Below, piece after piece: positions 11,713-22,785 of a stretch of 64,000 bases of DNA; the first letter of the stretch is position 1; every line of letters begins with the position of its first letter. This DNA comes from Silene conica. Lineage: Eukaryota; Streptophyta; Magnoliopsida; Caryophyllales; Caryophyllaceae. The stretch lies in contig CM055311.2 in the NCBI GenBank assembly GCA_029255685.2, positions 3,148,269 through 3,212,268 on the forward strand, read 5' to 3'. Below the pieces are notes generated by a model. It was not told where the DNA came from. It searched no databases and saw nothing but the letters and a program-made list of their open reading frames with translations. The translations under genes and the position numbers were made by a program.

Positions 11713-11897
11713 TGTTATGAAATATTATAGTATAATATTATATGGATGTCCATATCTTATAATATCTTAGAGTGTTTTATCTTATGGAAACTCTACCTCA
11801 TTGTATATGTATATATACCCCTCATAATGGAATGAGAACCTACTTTTGTCTCTCTTACTTTCTCTCTATAATTCTCTCTTATCTTTATTTCACAACA
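11713..11897 (+). mobile_element. Copia 3' LTR, about 185 bp
   Basis: It is preceded by the purine tract CCAAGGGGGAG. It starts TGTTATGAAATATT and ends CACAACA, so TGTT/AACA are inverted ends. A TATA-like TATATGTATATATA run lies near 11800-11817. Immediately after the end comes ATATTTG, the start of the right copy of the 202-bp hAT repeat. Confidence 0.65.
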
Positions 11898-12099
11898 ATA
11901 TTTGAAATTTTATAATCAATAAACATATCATTATTATTATCTGCTAAAAAACAAAAGCATAGAAGTAAAATTATAACATCATCTATTTATTAAAAAAACT
12001 TCGATCGTATTCAAATACTCATAACTACTTGAAAAGCATCCTCCTCCGAAATTTTCTTGAAGCAAATATTTCAATCAGACTTTCATAATCAACCTTTTT
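11898..12099. repeat. 202-bp perfect direct repeat, right copy
   Basis: Partner of 6438-6639. This copy continues without a break into the rest of the hAT transposase relic, so it is the ancestral arrangement on its right side. The left copy is ancestral on its left side, next to the hAT terminus. Confidence 0.85.
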
Positions 12100-12415
12100 C
12101 AACAAATCTCTATATGGCTATTAATGCTAGCCCATTAAGTCTCTCTTGCAACATTGTCAAACGTAAATAAGATTTGAGCAACTTCAACTTTGAAAAACTT
12201 CTTTTTGCAGATGCAACCGTCACAGGCATAGTCAACAAAATTCGATAGGCAATAATGCATTAGGAAAATAATATTTCTCTTTCAAAAACGTTAATATCTG
12301 AATTGCCCTCATACCTTTATTAGGCAAAATATCTCTAAGCAACTTTAACTCCATATAAAGATCGTTTCCATCAATGTCCAAATGTTCGTCACTCGTAAGC
12401 GAATGAAATTAAAGA
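12025..12415 (-). pseudogene. hAT transposase C-terminal relic (zinc finger MYM type)
   Basis: On the minus strand, broken frames give LYMELKLLRDILPNKG, then RILLTMPVTVASAKRSFSKL, then LRLTMLQERLNGLALIAI. This is the hAT dimerisation domain: the RxxLTxPVTVASAERSFSKLK core followed by the MSQERLNGLA helix. Stops interrupt it before and after the core, and the tail ends at a TAG at 12025. The N-terminal zinc finger and catalytic region are not recognisable upstream, where a Helitron end appears at 12709. It identifies the surrounding composite as hAT and shows that the autonomous copy was on the minus strand. Confidence 0.7.
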
Positions 12416-12708
12416 GTATACGGGATTGAATCAACTTGAACAAAATACTTTGAAGTTTTGATTGAATTCATAAACATCCAAATATTTCCTGGACAAAATA
12501 CAAAATATGTAATTTAGATTAAAATTTATACACACTCATAAAATTCATAAACAACAAATTCATAAAATTAATCGAAAAGTTTACCTAAGATTTCTCCTCT
12601 GTTACACTTTTGGCTAGAAAAAGATGAATATCTATTGATTTGTTTTAATAAAATTATAGCTAAAAGTCTAAAACTTTTGTTAGATGGGTAATTTGATTAA
12701 AAGATAAA

Positions 12709-12737
12709 CTAGGTTCTAACCCGTGAAATTCACGTGT
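12709..12737 (-). mobile_element. Helitron 3' terminus (minus strand)
   Basis: On the minus strand a hairpin (CACGTGAATTTCACGGG) is followed by TTAGAAC and CTAG, with host T next. This is the standard Helitron 3' end. The body runs to the right. Its 5' TC end could not be fixed because another Helitron appears to be inserted at 14938. Confidence 0.55.
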
Positions 12738-13252
12738 CTGTTTTTAGTAATTTAGATGAATATGGTTAATAATATATATCAAAGATAAAAAAATTAATTA
12801 TTTACGGAGATTTGTTTTTAGATTTTTAGATGAATGTAGTAGTTAATAATATCAAATATAAACAGACTAATTATTTACGGATAAATTTATTTCGAATGAT
12901 TTATCACACATGTCGGTATACATGAGTTGTTATATATTTTGTTCATTAAGATGTTACCCATTGCAGCATTTTCACATATGTAAAATAATTTTACAATAAA
13001 GTTGTATATTACATATCCTACATTAAAACCAAAACGTAAATAATCTGTTGAAACTTAAGTAGTAAATGGATAGTTGGGTTGAAAACATAAATTTGGTTAA
13101 ACTTAGTAAAGATGTTCTATATTAAACATCATTTGTTGTGTGCTACACTAAAACAATCCAGTTTTATTAAACGATCACCCATTTAGTATATTAAATAAAT
13201 ATTTTTTGTATTAAAATGAATTGCCTTAATGTGAAGAATCGTGTTACACTAT

Positions 13253-14646
13253 AACGAATAATATAATAATTTGAAATAATATAATAAATTCAAGAGTTCA
13301 AGTGATTGCGTTTACATAAATTGCTAATATTGACTTGAGTTCTCCCACTTATGTATTATCACGTAATATTGTATTGAGTTGGAAAGAATATTTGATGCGG
13401 GAGCATGTGCCAAGCAAAGCCATCTTCGTCCACGACTTAGGCTCGAGCACAACAAGTTCGAGATTGGGTCAATTCGTATCTTTAAACTAGCTTGGGAAGA
13501 TGTGCTAAGGGAACAAGGCAAGCTAAAAGATGGTCCTAGAAGGTTAAGGAAGGGGGACGTTCAAGTAGGTCTTGGAACGTGTGATACCACACGGCCAAGG
13601 TAGTATTATTCTAGTAGTGTTTTAGTTTTAGTTTATTTTATGTTTAATAAGGACTAATGTGTTGTAGTCCAATTAGGAGTCTTTGTAAGAGTCCTAGTAA
13701 AAATAGGAAATCCTAAATTAAATAGGAGTCCTAGTTGTTATAGGAGTCTTAGTTCTAGTATTTATAGGATTCACAATCCTATTATAATAAGGAATCCTAG
13801 TAGATGTATTATTCATAGTTTGAGTAGAAGTAGAAGTCTTACTCCTAGTCAAACTAGTTGTTTGAACTTAAGTAGTATTAGGTTTTCTAATTAGTTTCAA
13901 ATTAAGGTATCCTTACCTTAATTAGGGTAGGATTACACGGTCATAATCCCTATAAATAGGCAGTCGTTCGTCCATTATTAGAGATCGAATTATTGAGTTA
14001 TAAACATAAACTTTAAAGTATCTGTGTGAGCTTTTATTATTGATTGAGTATCTGTGTGAGCTTAGTCTTTAGGATCAATCTTGCGAGGTTGGTTTGCAGG
14101 GTGTGCGAGTTCTTCTTGCGAGGGGAGTGAGTTCATCGTTATCCATCTAAAATCCATACACTAAATCGTTCCATACATCTTACACAATCCATAACCGTTC
14201 ACAACTATCATTCGTTCATCACAAGTATCGCGTCATCAACGATCATCATCACCGTTCATCTACCGTTCATCATTGTTTCATTGTTCTATTTTACTATAAA
14301 TTCATATTCCGCTGCAACCTTAAGTATTCTTGTTGATTATCTACCGAGTTGTCTAAAGAATACGCATCAATATTTACGAATATAGATAATTAAATTAAAG
14401 GCAATTGGGAGGTTGATTGATACGTACGATTCTGAAATTGGCTAAGAATATAATAATTTAAAATAACATAATAACTTCAAGAGTTCAAGTGATTGTGTTT
14501 ACATAAATTGCTAATATTGACTTGACTTCTCTCACTTATGTATAATCACGTAATATTGTATTGAGTTGGAAAGAATATTTTCGAATATAGATAATTAAAT
14601 TAAAGGCAATTGGGAGGTCGATTGATACGTATGATTCTGAAATTGC
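13253..14646. repeat. Tandem duplication of about 210 bp, split by a solo LTR
   Basis: Copy 1 is 13253-13392 plus 14370-14443. Copy 2 is 14447-14646. Shared words include TTCAAGAGTTCAAGTGATTG, TATTGAGTTGGAAAGAATAT and TTAAAGGCAATTGGGAGG. The LTR at 13393-14369 interrupts only copy 1, so the duplication is older than the insertion, or copy 2 arose from an uninterrupted homologue. Confidence 0.75.
13393..14369 (+). mobile_element. Solo LTR, 977 bp, TSD ATATT
   Basis: It starts TGATGCGGGAGC and ends TACGCATCA (TGATGCG/CGCATCA inverted ends). Both flanks are ATATT (13388-13392 and 14370-14374). CCCTATAAATAGG near 13947-13959 is a TATA box for the plus-strand LTR transcript. A pair of GTATCTGTGTGAGCTT repeats follows downstream. 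A 74-codon frame at its left end has no recognisable domain. No PBS or pol is present. Confidence 0.75.
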
Positions 14647-14937
14647 TAGAAATATTTACGGATATAAAATTATATTGCCTGCACAATTTAATTTAGAATT
14701 AATAGAATATAGAATATTCCATATTTGGCTACTTCATATTTCATTCTATTCCATAATTCCATAATATTGCTTATAGTTAGCTTGAGTTTAGGGATTTTCC
14801 ATGATTTTGCAATCATATATCTCAAAACTTCTTATATTTTTTTAAGTGTTTCTAATGGGTCTAATATTCTGCCACGTAAGCTTTTGGAAAAAAATTGTGA
14901 TGCCAAGTCAGCTTCTTTGGCTCTTGCATTAGTAAAA

Positions 14938-14973
14938 CTAGTTTTTGAACCCGTGCACTGCACGGGTGACAAA
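14938..14973 (-). mobile_element. Helitron 3' terminus (minus strand)
   Basis: On the minus strand a hairpin (CCCGTGCAGTGCACGGG) is followed by TTCAAAAA and CTAG. Left of it, TGCCAAGTCAGCTTCTTTGG read in complement resembles the start of a plant Helitron body. That suggests insertion near the 5' end of the Helitron that ends at 12709. Confidence 0.6.
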
Positions 14974-17900
14974 AAAAAAATCATTGAAAATAAAACTTGT
15001 TTACTTTTTAGATTTTGTAAATAATGAAATTTTAGAAATATTATGTTTTCTAATACATTTTTGATAAGTTTATGTTGCTTAGTTTTATCCATAGTATTAT
15101 GCATTTTTTTTCTCAACTTTTATACTTATGTCAAGTGAAATAAAAAAGTGGACAATATAATTTTTTTTGTAAGTTTATAACTTGTTTATTACGCAATAAG
15201 CAAATGATTCTCTCATTTTTGTAAACTTTTAATCATATTAGCCTTCTTGGTTGTCTCCTCTTAGTTCTCCGCGGTGGGACCACACCCAACTCCTTAGACC
15301 ATAATATCCCTCTCAACCTGTATCTCAGCAGCCCCTCAGGCCCTCACACCTAACCACCAACCTATAAATCATATCCTACATCCTCCAACTACCATGCCAC
15401 ACCCTGCTCTGACCATTCCTTACGTCACATACCTTCGGCATAACCACCATCCCGACGCCCCTCTTACGTGACCCTCAATCATTCTTGTAACCATTTGTGG
15501 CTCACCTCCCCATCCTTACTCACCCATCCCGGCCCCCCTACCACAACCTCCCACCATCAACTCTATCCTTTCATTTGCTTTTCTAGTCTCAACATACATA
15601 ATTTTTTATTTCTTTTATTTTGATTATCAACTCATGTATGTTAACACGTACCTCTAAATATTGTAAATTATTTTGTCATGCAATACAATTAATTGAGATA
15701 TTTAAAATGGAAATATTGAACAATAAAACTAAAATGGATAATGTATACTTTTTACTGGCACCTTATTTGGTCATTACCTTTCAATGTCGGAATGTAAATT
15801 GTTTTTTTCACCACACTAATTCCTTCTATTATACTTTCTTCAACATTAACCTCTTATCCATTCACCACATTCTAGTAACTCTTTAACTTCAATATTGACC
15901 TTTTAATCCAAGGTGCATATTTCTAATTTATTAGTTTTTTATCCACCTATAGATGTTCTACAATTATAATTCGAGGTTTGACAAGCTTGTCTTGCACTCA
16001 TTCCATAGATAAGAGGAATTTATGATAGTTGTCATTTGTAATAGGTAATCTAAATGAGCCTAATGTAACTTAACATAATTAACTTAGCATTATTGTTGAT
16101 ATCACTTATATAAAAATAAAAAATAAACTACTAACCCTAATTTAGAAAAAAAGGATTTCAACAAATTAACGAAAAAAAAATCATTCCTACTTCATAATAC
16201 AACTTAAATTGGCATGGCCCGAGGGGGCCAAAATTACTCATAATAACAAACTGAAATCAGATCCAATACCAAATTACTCAACCTTACTTACCTAAAAGTA
16301 CATTAGAGTCTAATTCGACCTAATTCACCAACTTCCATGTCAATCCTTCGAATTTTACGTTTTTCTTTCACAGAATAAAAACTTATAAAGTTTAATAAGT
16401 ATGGAATTGTAATGTTTTAACTTTCATCAACGAAAATATATAACTACTGCAAAATCGACCAAATTAAACTATGCCATCTCGACAGTTATCGTTGGATATT
16501 TATAAGCGAGTACGATTATGAGAGGTTGGGAATTTGGGAAACTACACTGGTTATGAATCAAACTAAACATATAAAATTAATATAATCTACACCACATTTA
16601 GTATTTGGATTCTTTTATCGATAAATCGGATACTCCAACTCCAGCATAGAAATATTCTATAAAAAATATAATAAAAAACTCAATAACAAAATATTATTTC
16701 CATTTTGGTGCCCTGAGATTTGGCGTAATTCAAACTTAGTAGTTAGTACCATAAGTTTTGCATAATTACACTTTGGTGCCCTGAAATTTGCGCTCCTTTT
16801 AACTTCGGTATAATTTAATTGTCATGATTTATAGAAAGACGACTAATTTTACGTGACTTTAATCGAGTATAAAATGATAATAATTTATTACACAACATCA
16901 TATATTAACTATTATAAACCCAATGTATCACGCTTTATCTGCTTTTCAAATTTTTACCAGACACAAAACTACTCTAATCAATTTCTCCCTCTACTATTTA
17001 ATTACACAATCCACTTTTTCCCTAAAATATCGAACTAACCATCATAATTTTAATTCTTGAACCAAAATTCATAACTATTCAATCAATTTATATCATAATT
17101 GGTTCTTAAAGTTCAACAGCGAATAAAATATCAAATTCAACAACATTAAAGAGAATTTATAGGAGGTCGAGATACAAATTTCACTCATTCACACATTAGT
17201 TTTACAATATTACCATTAATAAAATATTTATCTTCCCCGCTCAAAACCGAATCAATATTGATTAGCGAATTAAGATCCATTATAGAAGTCTTTGGAGCAA
17301 TTACACTATGTTTTACGAAAAAGATAAAAATAAATATTTAGTAACATTTTTGTTATCCTTAGCTAAAAATTATATAAATTAATAAATGCGGGTTTTAAAA
17401 AAAATTATGTAAACTTGTGTGAGTGTAAAATTTCATAATTCTTAGGCCAACTTGAATTGTAGAAAAAGTCGACCTTACACCGTGAGACTATCCATTTTGT
17501 ATAAAGCAAACTCATTTTTTAATATTAATAAATGCGAGATTCTAATAAAAAAAAAGGGTCGTCTCACAATTATATATATGCACTCAATTATACGATGGGA
17601 GAGGGTAATTCCCTTCCCATTTAGTTGTTTCTCGAATGATTAAAATATCGTAAATTTTTATTGAAAAGAAATAAAATAAATAAATGACTGGGAATTGGGA
17701 TAAATGAAGTAGATTAAAATTCTCAACAAATGTGTATTAGACTTACCATCAAAGCCAATATTACCATTTTGTTTCATGAAAGGGAAAACAAAGAAACTGA
17801 ACTTAAACTTCAAAGGTAGTTTGGATAGTTGATAAATATGAGATCTTCATAGTTTGATGCCATTTTAAACAATTAGCAATCAATGTAATAATTTTTTTTT

Positions 17901-19639
17901 CTTGACTTAAATGTACTATACCATATAAGTCAAAAAGATTTTAGGACATTAAATTATACTATCAAAAGATGGACAAATACGCTTGAACTGAAGAAAGAAT
18001 GTCATGCACAATAAAATATAAGATGAACTATAAGCAAATTGAGAAGTCGTAAGAAAAGACGTCTTTTATCTATGCGAAACTTAGATCTCTATAAAAATCG
18101 AGTCATAAGAAGTATAGACTACTAATTTGTTCGACTTAACGATAGTTAAAAAAATAGTTAAACTAAACAATACGCAGTAATTGACAAATATTGCCTATTT
18201 GCCATATAACAACACTAATCGATCTTAATGCTTACTCCGTATAATACTCGACAACATAAAATTCAGCCATTCACACAGAAGTTCAACAGAAAAACATAAA
18301 AAAACGTCGATTTTAGCGGCTAAGAAATATAGATAATACTATAAATAAATCATCTACTTTACACGGTCTATTTCTTTTATTTACTAACGTATGTCTATGC
18401 AAAAATGAAAGCAAAGAATTGTAAATACTCTGTAGTGATAAGTAAGAAAGTACCAAGTACTTTTTAACTTGTAGAGTCATCACAAACAATTAAAAAATAA
18501 GTAATATAAACTATTAGAATTATTGTTGTTATATTAAGTAAATTGCATAAAAAATAAAACGTTGGTATAAATTAAATATAGGAGTTGTTGATAGAGATGA
18601 TACCCTAATTTACAACGATATGATGGTTGTCATAGTTGGACTCTCTGTCAAGTATAATTGAGGCGAGGTAATGGTGTGTATTATCCTACATATATTGCAA
18701 AAAAAATGGTGTGGATTATCCATTTATCCCACATATATTGCAAAAAATTACACATATACTCTTATATATTTGCAATTGTCAAATGTCAGTTAGGGCTTAA
18801 ATCATTAATCGAGTTAACAACAATAATTTTGTTTTTAGTTGTGTCAATTACGGTCAACTTCAATACTTCATCTTTCGGTGTAAACAATTTACCACTATTA
18901 AACCTAACCTTAATTAGATAAGATGATGCTTAACTTAAAGATCTCATGAGAGGAAAGGAGAATCCTATTGAATAGTCAGACGCAATCTCTTTGCCATGGG
19001 ATTTAAGTTTTGAAGAGTGAAATGTGATATTTTTCATTCTATGATAATATGATAAATAATAACGTTTCCTATTATCATGCAAAATTCTCCTATAATGATA
19101 AAACTGTTATGGCAATATTAGTTCACTAAATGCTTAATATAATCCGTATTAAGGGAAAGAATCAATAATAATAATCATGCTTTTACTTAATTGCCTCATT
19201 TCTAGGTTTTGAATATGTATTTTCCATATTTGATTAATTTAGTATACCATGATTAATATAGGCATTACATGTGGCAGATTAACATTTACCTGACACATGG
19301 CAGACTAACGTAAGCATGACACGTGGCAGACGGTGTTTGCTTTAATATAATATATGATATGATATGATATATGATTGAGAGAATATAATTGATTAGTGAG
19401 AATTTGAGAGAGATATAATACATTAACCAGAAAAAATAAGTTTGATTATTCTGGGTAATTGAGAAATGGATTATTGGAAACTTGGGAAGGAAGATTTTAT
19501 GCTCCATAATTGATTGCTAATTATGGTGTGTAACTAACGCATAATTGGGAAAGAGAATTTTTTGGAATTGATTGCTAATTTTATGCTCCATACGCAGAAT
19601 GTGAATTAAGAAAGTTTGCAAAATTATTTTTTTTAAACA
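14974..19639. other. AT-rich hAT interior without recognisable genes
   Basis: No supported coding region. Noted within it are a pyrimidine-rich, GC-rich island at 15240-15600 with no readable homology, a dispersed-repeat motif TTTGGTGCCCTGA at 16699 and 16784, a short duplication near 18672-18750 (ACATATATTGCAAAAAA), and three TGACACRTGGCAGAC-like words at 19263-19336. Short open frames here have no family features. Confidence 0.4.
19263..19336. repeat. Three G-box-like repeats
   Basis: The words ACATGTGGCAGATTA, ACACATGGCAGACTA and ACACGTGGCAGACGG follow at about 28-bp spacing. The last contains the ACACGTGGC core of plant G-box/ABRE sites; the others are one or two changes away. Any regulatory role is speculative. 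Confidence 0.4.
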
Positions 19640-19723
19640 GGCTCAGGGAATTTCGTTTTGAGGCCCCAAATTTTTGAGGCCCGGTTCCTGGGCTCAGCCC
19701 GCACCTGCCCAGAGCCGCCCCTG
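19640..19723 (-). mobile_element. hAT 5' terminal segment
   Basis: In complement it begins CAGGGGCGGCTCTGGGCAGG and continues with a GGGCCTCAAAA-type subterminal sequence. Its TSD partner lies at 6364-6371. It pairs with the left terminus at 6372, where GAGGCCCTAAAA appears inside the end. Confidence 0.75.
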
Positions 19724-19731
19724 TAAATAAT

Positions 19732-20670
19732 ATATTTTAATGAAAAAATAGTAGGGTGGGGTTTGGAATAGGAGAGAATGATGAATAATTAGCAGTTAAA
19801 TAATGAATTGTGGGTCACAAACATTAATGAAATGAATAAAATAGGAGTAAAAAAAATTGGGTGGAGTTGGGTGATAGAAGAGAGGGAATAAAATCTAATT
19901 AAAAGTTACCAAAATAGAAAAGGAAAAGAAAACTCAAATAACCGTTTAAGGAAATAGAGAAGAAGATAGTGAATAAGAGGAGTACTAATTTTTACACGGC
20001 GCTCAACCGGTGATGGGCGGGTACTCCAAATTGGCGAAATCGTTTAGGTTATATGACTTACGGAGTATATCTTCGAGAAATATACATTGGATAGAATTAG
20101 GAGGCAGGGAGGCTGATAAGTGTATTTGAATTTCATAAAACATATTCATGCATCCATTGCATTACGTTACATAGACACTTATATTAATCTATCATTTCCA
20201 TTGTGCAAAATGAGATTTTAAAACACGCATTACAATGTACAGACGTTTACATTCATCCATCGTCTCTATTTTGCAAATGAGACTTTAAAAGAAGCATTAC
20301 GATATACAGACGTTTACATTGATTTATGATAGGTTCGGTCGTACACCTATACAAAGATAAATATCCTAGACACAAATAAATGTAGTAATAGGAGTTGAAC
20401 ACGGGGACACGTGAATTACGAGTAAAATTGCTATGGAACAATTTCTATCTACGTCGATTACGATTTGAGTTTGGTTTTTGATTGATTTAGTGATGACAAT
20501 ATTAAAAGAATAATCTAGGGGATTTAGGTTAACCATGTGAATATTATAAAAGCGTAAATGAATAAAAACGTGATGTATAACATTGTTCAATTATTTAGGT
20601 ATTAAAAACACCAAACTTACGATAGTAGTGCTAACCATATGTCGAGGTTTAACAGTCTCACAACTTTTAG
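19732..20670. other. Intergenic, nothing recognised
   Basis: AT-rich. Imperfect repeats of ATTACRWTRTACAGACGTTTACATT occur near 20160-20325. No gene supported. Confidence 0.4.
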
Positions 20671-20865
20671 TAAGTCTTGCTTGCGACGGGTCACAATTTG
20701 TGACGGATATTTTGTGAGATAAAATGGATACAAAATGAGTTAGTGGAGAAAGGGGACCACATGAATAGTGTTGGAGAGAGAGAAAAAGTGGGTATTTTGT
20801 GAGAGAAAACGGTATCCGTCACAAGCTTGCGACGGATAGTGCCGTTGCAAATAAGAATTTGTATA
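20671..20865. repeat. MITE, nearly complete copy of the CGACGG family
   Basis: The left arm reads CTTGCTTGCGACGGGTC, then TTGTGACGGATATTTTGTG. The right arm is its inverted counterpart (ACGGTATCCGTCACAAGC, then GCGACGGATAGTGCC and GCAAATAAGAATTTGTAT). About 195 bp, non-coding. It serves as the reference for the interrupted copies at 195-3024 and 26143-27402. Confidence 0.6.
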
Positions 20866-22112
20866 CAACTTTTGCTTGGTCGTCCTATTATCTCATACTT
20901 AGCCTAATTCTATTCTTTGCCCTCCGACATGTAGAAAGAATTGATAAACTTAATCTTTGTTTTTGGCCTTAAACTTAGATTAATATTAAACAAAACAAGC
21001 ATAGATATAAATAATATGAACAATAATATGCCATCAACTAATTATGTCATTTTTACTATTGTTTTATAACATGTCTTTCTTAGTCCCTAGATTAAGTGAT
21101 TAGCTACTCATAATAAAATATAAACTAAAACAAGATGATAAAATTAAGGAAGAAGAATTACAATACCGAAATGAAGAACTTATAACTTGTATGGAAGAAT
21201 AATAAAAACCCAAAAGATTACTTGAATAAAATTGTAGCTTGATTACAACTTGGAAATGTAAACAAATGATAAACTAATAACTAAATGTATGAGAATTGTA
21301 TGAAAATCATTGTGAATTAAACTAAAATATGACAAGAGAAATGTAATGTATAATAAGGGAAAATATGAGAGAAAGAAATATCCCTAAATGTCACAGAGCA
21401 TCATTTTTTATAATGAAATGAAGCTTGAAACGGAAGCAGTTGCAACACCACAACCCCGACCGGGGTTGCCATCCCCGATCGGGGACGTAGCTCCGGAGTT
21501 ACTTTTTCCTTAAATCTCCAATTGAATGCTTAGGGATTCAATGTAGGCTTTAATACCATAATTTATCACCGGTTTTAAGACCTTGAAACCTAGCATTTTA
21601 GGTGATTTAAAAATCCTATGCTTTGATATTTTGCAAGGAAATAGTTTGCAAGGAAATTTCACTTAACAACCTAACAACAAAGAATTAAGGAACTTCGCAA
21701 AATAAAGTAATAAGAAAATAACACTTAATTACTTTAATCAAACAAAATTTCCAAAATCCAATAGCTAAACACAAGAATAAACAATAATATAACTATTAGG
21801 GAAAGATCAAAGTGTCATACAACCAAAGTTTACACCTTTTAGATTGGATTAAGAAAGGGGATTAGTTCTTAATAGTAGATCTAGAAACACAATTAAAATG
21901 ATAACTATCCAAATTACAACTTTGATTCACTAAAATAAGATATGAGATGATTAAAACCTAATGGTGTTCATTTATATATAATCCTAACAAGAGGAAATAA
22001 TGGGCTTTAAGTAGGTGCAATACCGTAATCAAAACGTAAGTTTCTGCACGGTGCACTTTCCTTGCTAGATTCATGTCTTTAATTTTTCCTTCTTCTTTTG
22101 GATGGCTTTTTC
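20866..22112. other. Intergenic; paired CCCCGATCGGGG-type palindromes at 21446-21496
   Basis: AT-rich and non-coding apart from a short GC-rich spot with CCCCGACCGGGG and the perfect 12-bp palindrome CCCCGATCGGGG, 10 bp apart. The text resembles LTR-type sequence, but no ends were found. Confidence 0.4.
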
Positions 22113-22432
22113 CACTACTACAATTAAGCACTTGGGCCACGACTAAATCCGTGGCGCAAGTACTAATTTCCCGTGGCTAAAGCTCTTTGTCACGGAAATA
22201 CCTTCCGTGACCCAAGTGACCGTGGCTAACAGATAGCCACGGGAAAAACAAGAACGTGGCTAAAATTATATTTTTAGCCACAGATTCTCACGTGGCTAAT
22301 AATTCCCGTGACCAAAAATTAATTGTCGTGGCCAAAATTATTCACGTGACAAACATAAAAATAAAAAATAAATAAACAAAATGTAATATATTATCTTTTA
22401 ATTATAATGAAAATATTATGGAATCTTTTTTT

Positions 22433-22619
22433 TGGTCTAAAGCGGGGTGTCTACCGTGTTGACAACGGTGTATAATCCCCTCGCCGCGGGCTCTCTCACA
22501 AAGAGGTAAACGACTTGCCAAAGAGTTGCTTCATTCCCATGGGTAGGAATCGAACCCCTGACCTCAGGGTAAAGGGCTGAGGTGAGCAACCACCACACTA
22601 CCAAACACATTTGATTACA
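22433..22619 (-). mobile_element. tRNA-derived SINE
   Basis: Read on the minus strand, the head has a Pol III A-box-like TAGTGTGGTGG and a perfect B box GGTTCGATTCC about 30 nt later, as in a tRNA gene. A non-tRNA body follows, ending in a short A-rich tail. Flanking direct repeats TATGGAATCTTTTT (22417 on) and TATGGAATTTTTT (22620 on) look like a target duplication. The tRNA-like head lacks a recognisable anticodon arm, so it is not a functional tRNA gene. Confidence 0.7.
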
Positions 22620-22717
22620 TATGGAATTTTTTCAAGTTTTAATCCTTGCTTGCTTAGTTATCTCAACTCGTTATTTACAATCACAAGTCATTCACTTTTG
22701 CGAATCGTATATCCAAA

Positions 22718-22785
22718 ACCCAGGAGGTCACTCATCCCAAGACTACTCTCACCTGAGCACGCTTAACTGTGGAGTTCTTATGATG
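22718..22785 (-). pseudogene. 5S-rRNA-derived fragment, Cassandra-like
   Basis: On the minus strand it reads AAGAACTCCACAGTTAAGCG, then GAGAGTAGTCTTGGGATG and GTGACCTCCTGGG. This matches the 3' two-thirds of plant 5S rRNA, including the internal promoter region. The first third of 5S and the 3' tail are missing. Cassandra-type TRIM retrotransposons carry such a 5S segment in their LTRs, and the AAGAACTCC and CTTGGGATG variants fit that better than genic 5S. The LTR ends were not identified. Confidence 0.65.

Larger units (their letters stand above)
6640..11897 (+). mobile_element. Decayed Ty1/copia-derived insertion lacking its 5' LTR
   Basis: Pol remnants are visible on the plus strand. There is a reverse transcriptase piece with VYVDD (8977-9198) and an RNase H-like piece encoding a YLRS motif (about 9440-9560). 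Purine tracts of the form AGGGGGAG occur at about 9745, 11506 and 11704. The last is directly followed by a short LTR (11713-11897). No matching 5' LTR is present; the left junction is abrupt at 6639/6640. Many stops and rearrangements make it non-functional. Several local duplications occur inside. The stretch 6640-6960 holds a cystatin fragment and may be captured host DNA. Confidence 0.6.
6372..19723 (-). mobile_element. 13.35-kb nested hAT composite (8-bp TSD TAAATAAT)
   Basis: The left edge opens CAGGAGCGTC and the right edge closes with the complement of CAGGGGCGGCTCTG, the end type of plant hAT elements with zinc-finger-MYM-type transposases. The 8 bp before the left end (6364-6371) and after the right end (19724-19731) are both TAAATAAT, a perfect hAT-length target duplication. 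A minus-strand transposase C-terminus relic lies at 12025-12415. The element is far longer than a simple hAT because other elements landed inside it: a copia remnant (6640-11897), a solo LTR (13393-14369) and at least two Helitron 3' ends (12709 and 14938). Confidence 0.8.

Noticed and set aside
13379..13603. 74-codon frame at the start of the solo LTR at 13393
   Set aside because: It spans the TSD/LTR boundary and has no recognisable family; LTR sequence is sufficient explanation.
15240..15600. GC-rich island as a captured gene fragment
   Set aside because: No frame gives a recognisable protein; base composition alone is not enough.
22433..22619. Functional tRNA gene
   Set aside because: The A-box and B-box are present but no tRNA cloverleaf or anticodon arm can be formed, and a SINE body with flanking direct repeats follows.
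22718..22785. Functional 5S rRNA gene
   Set aside because: The first third and the 3' end of 5S are absent and the flanks are not a 5S spacer.
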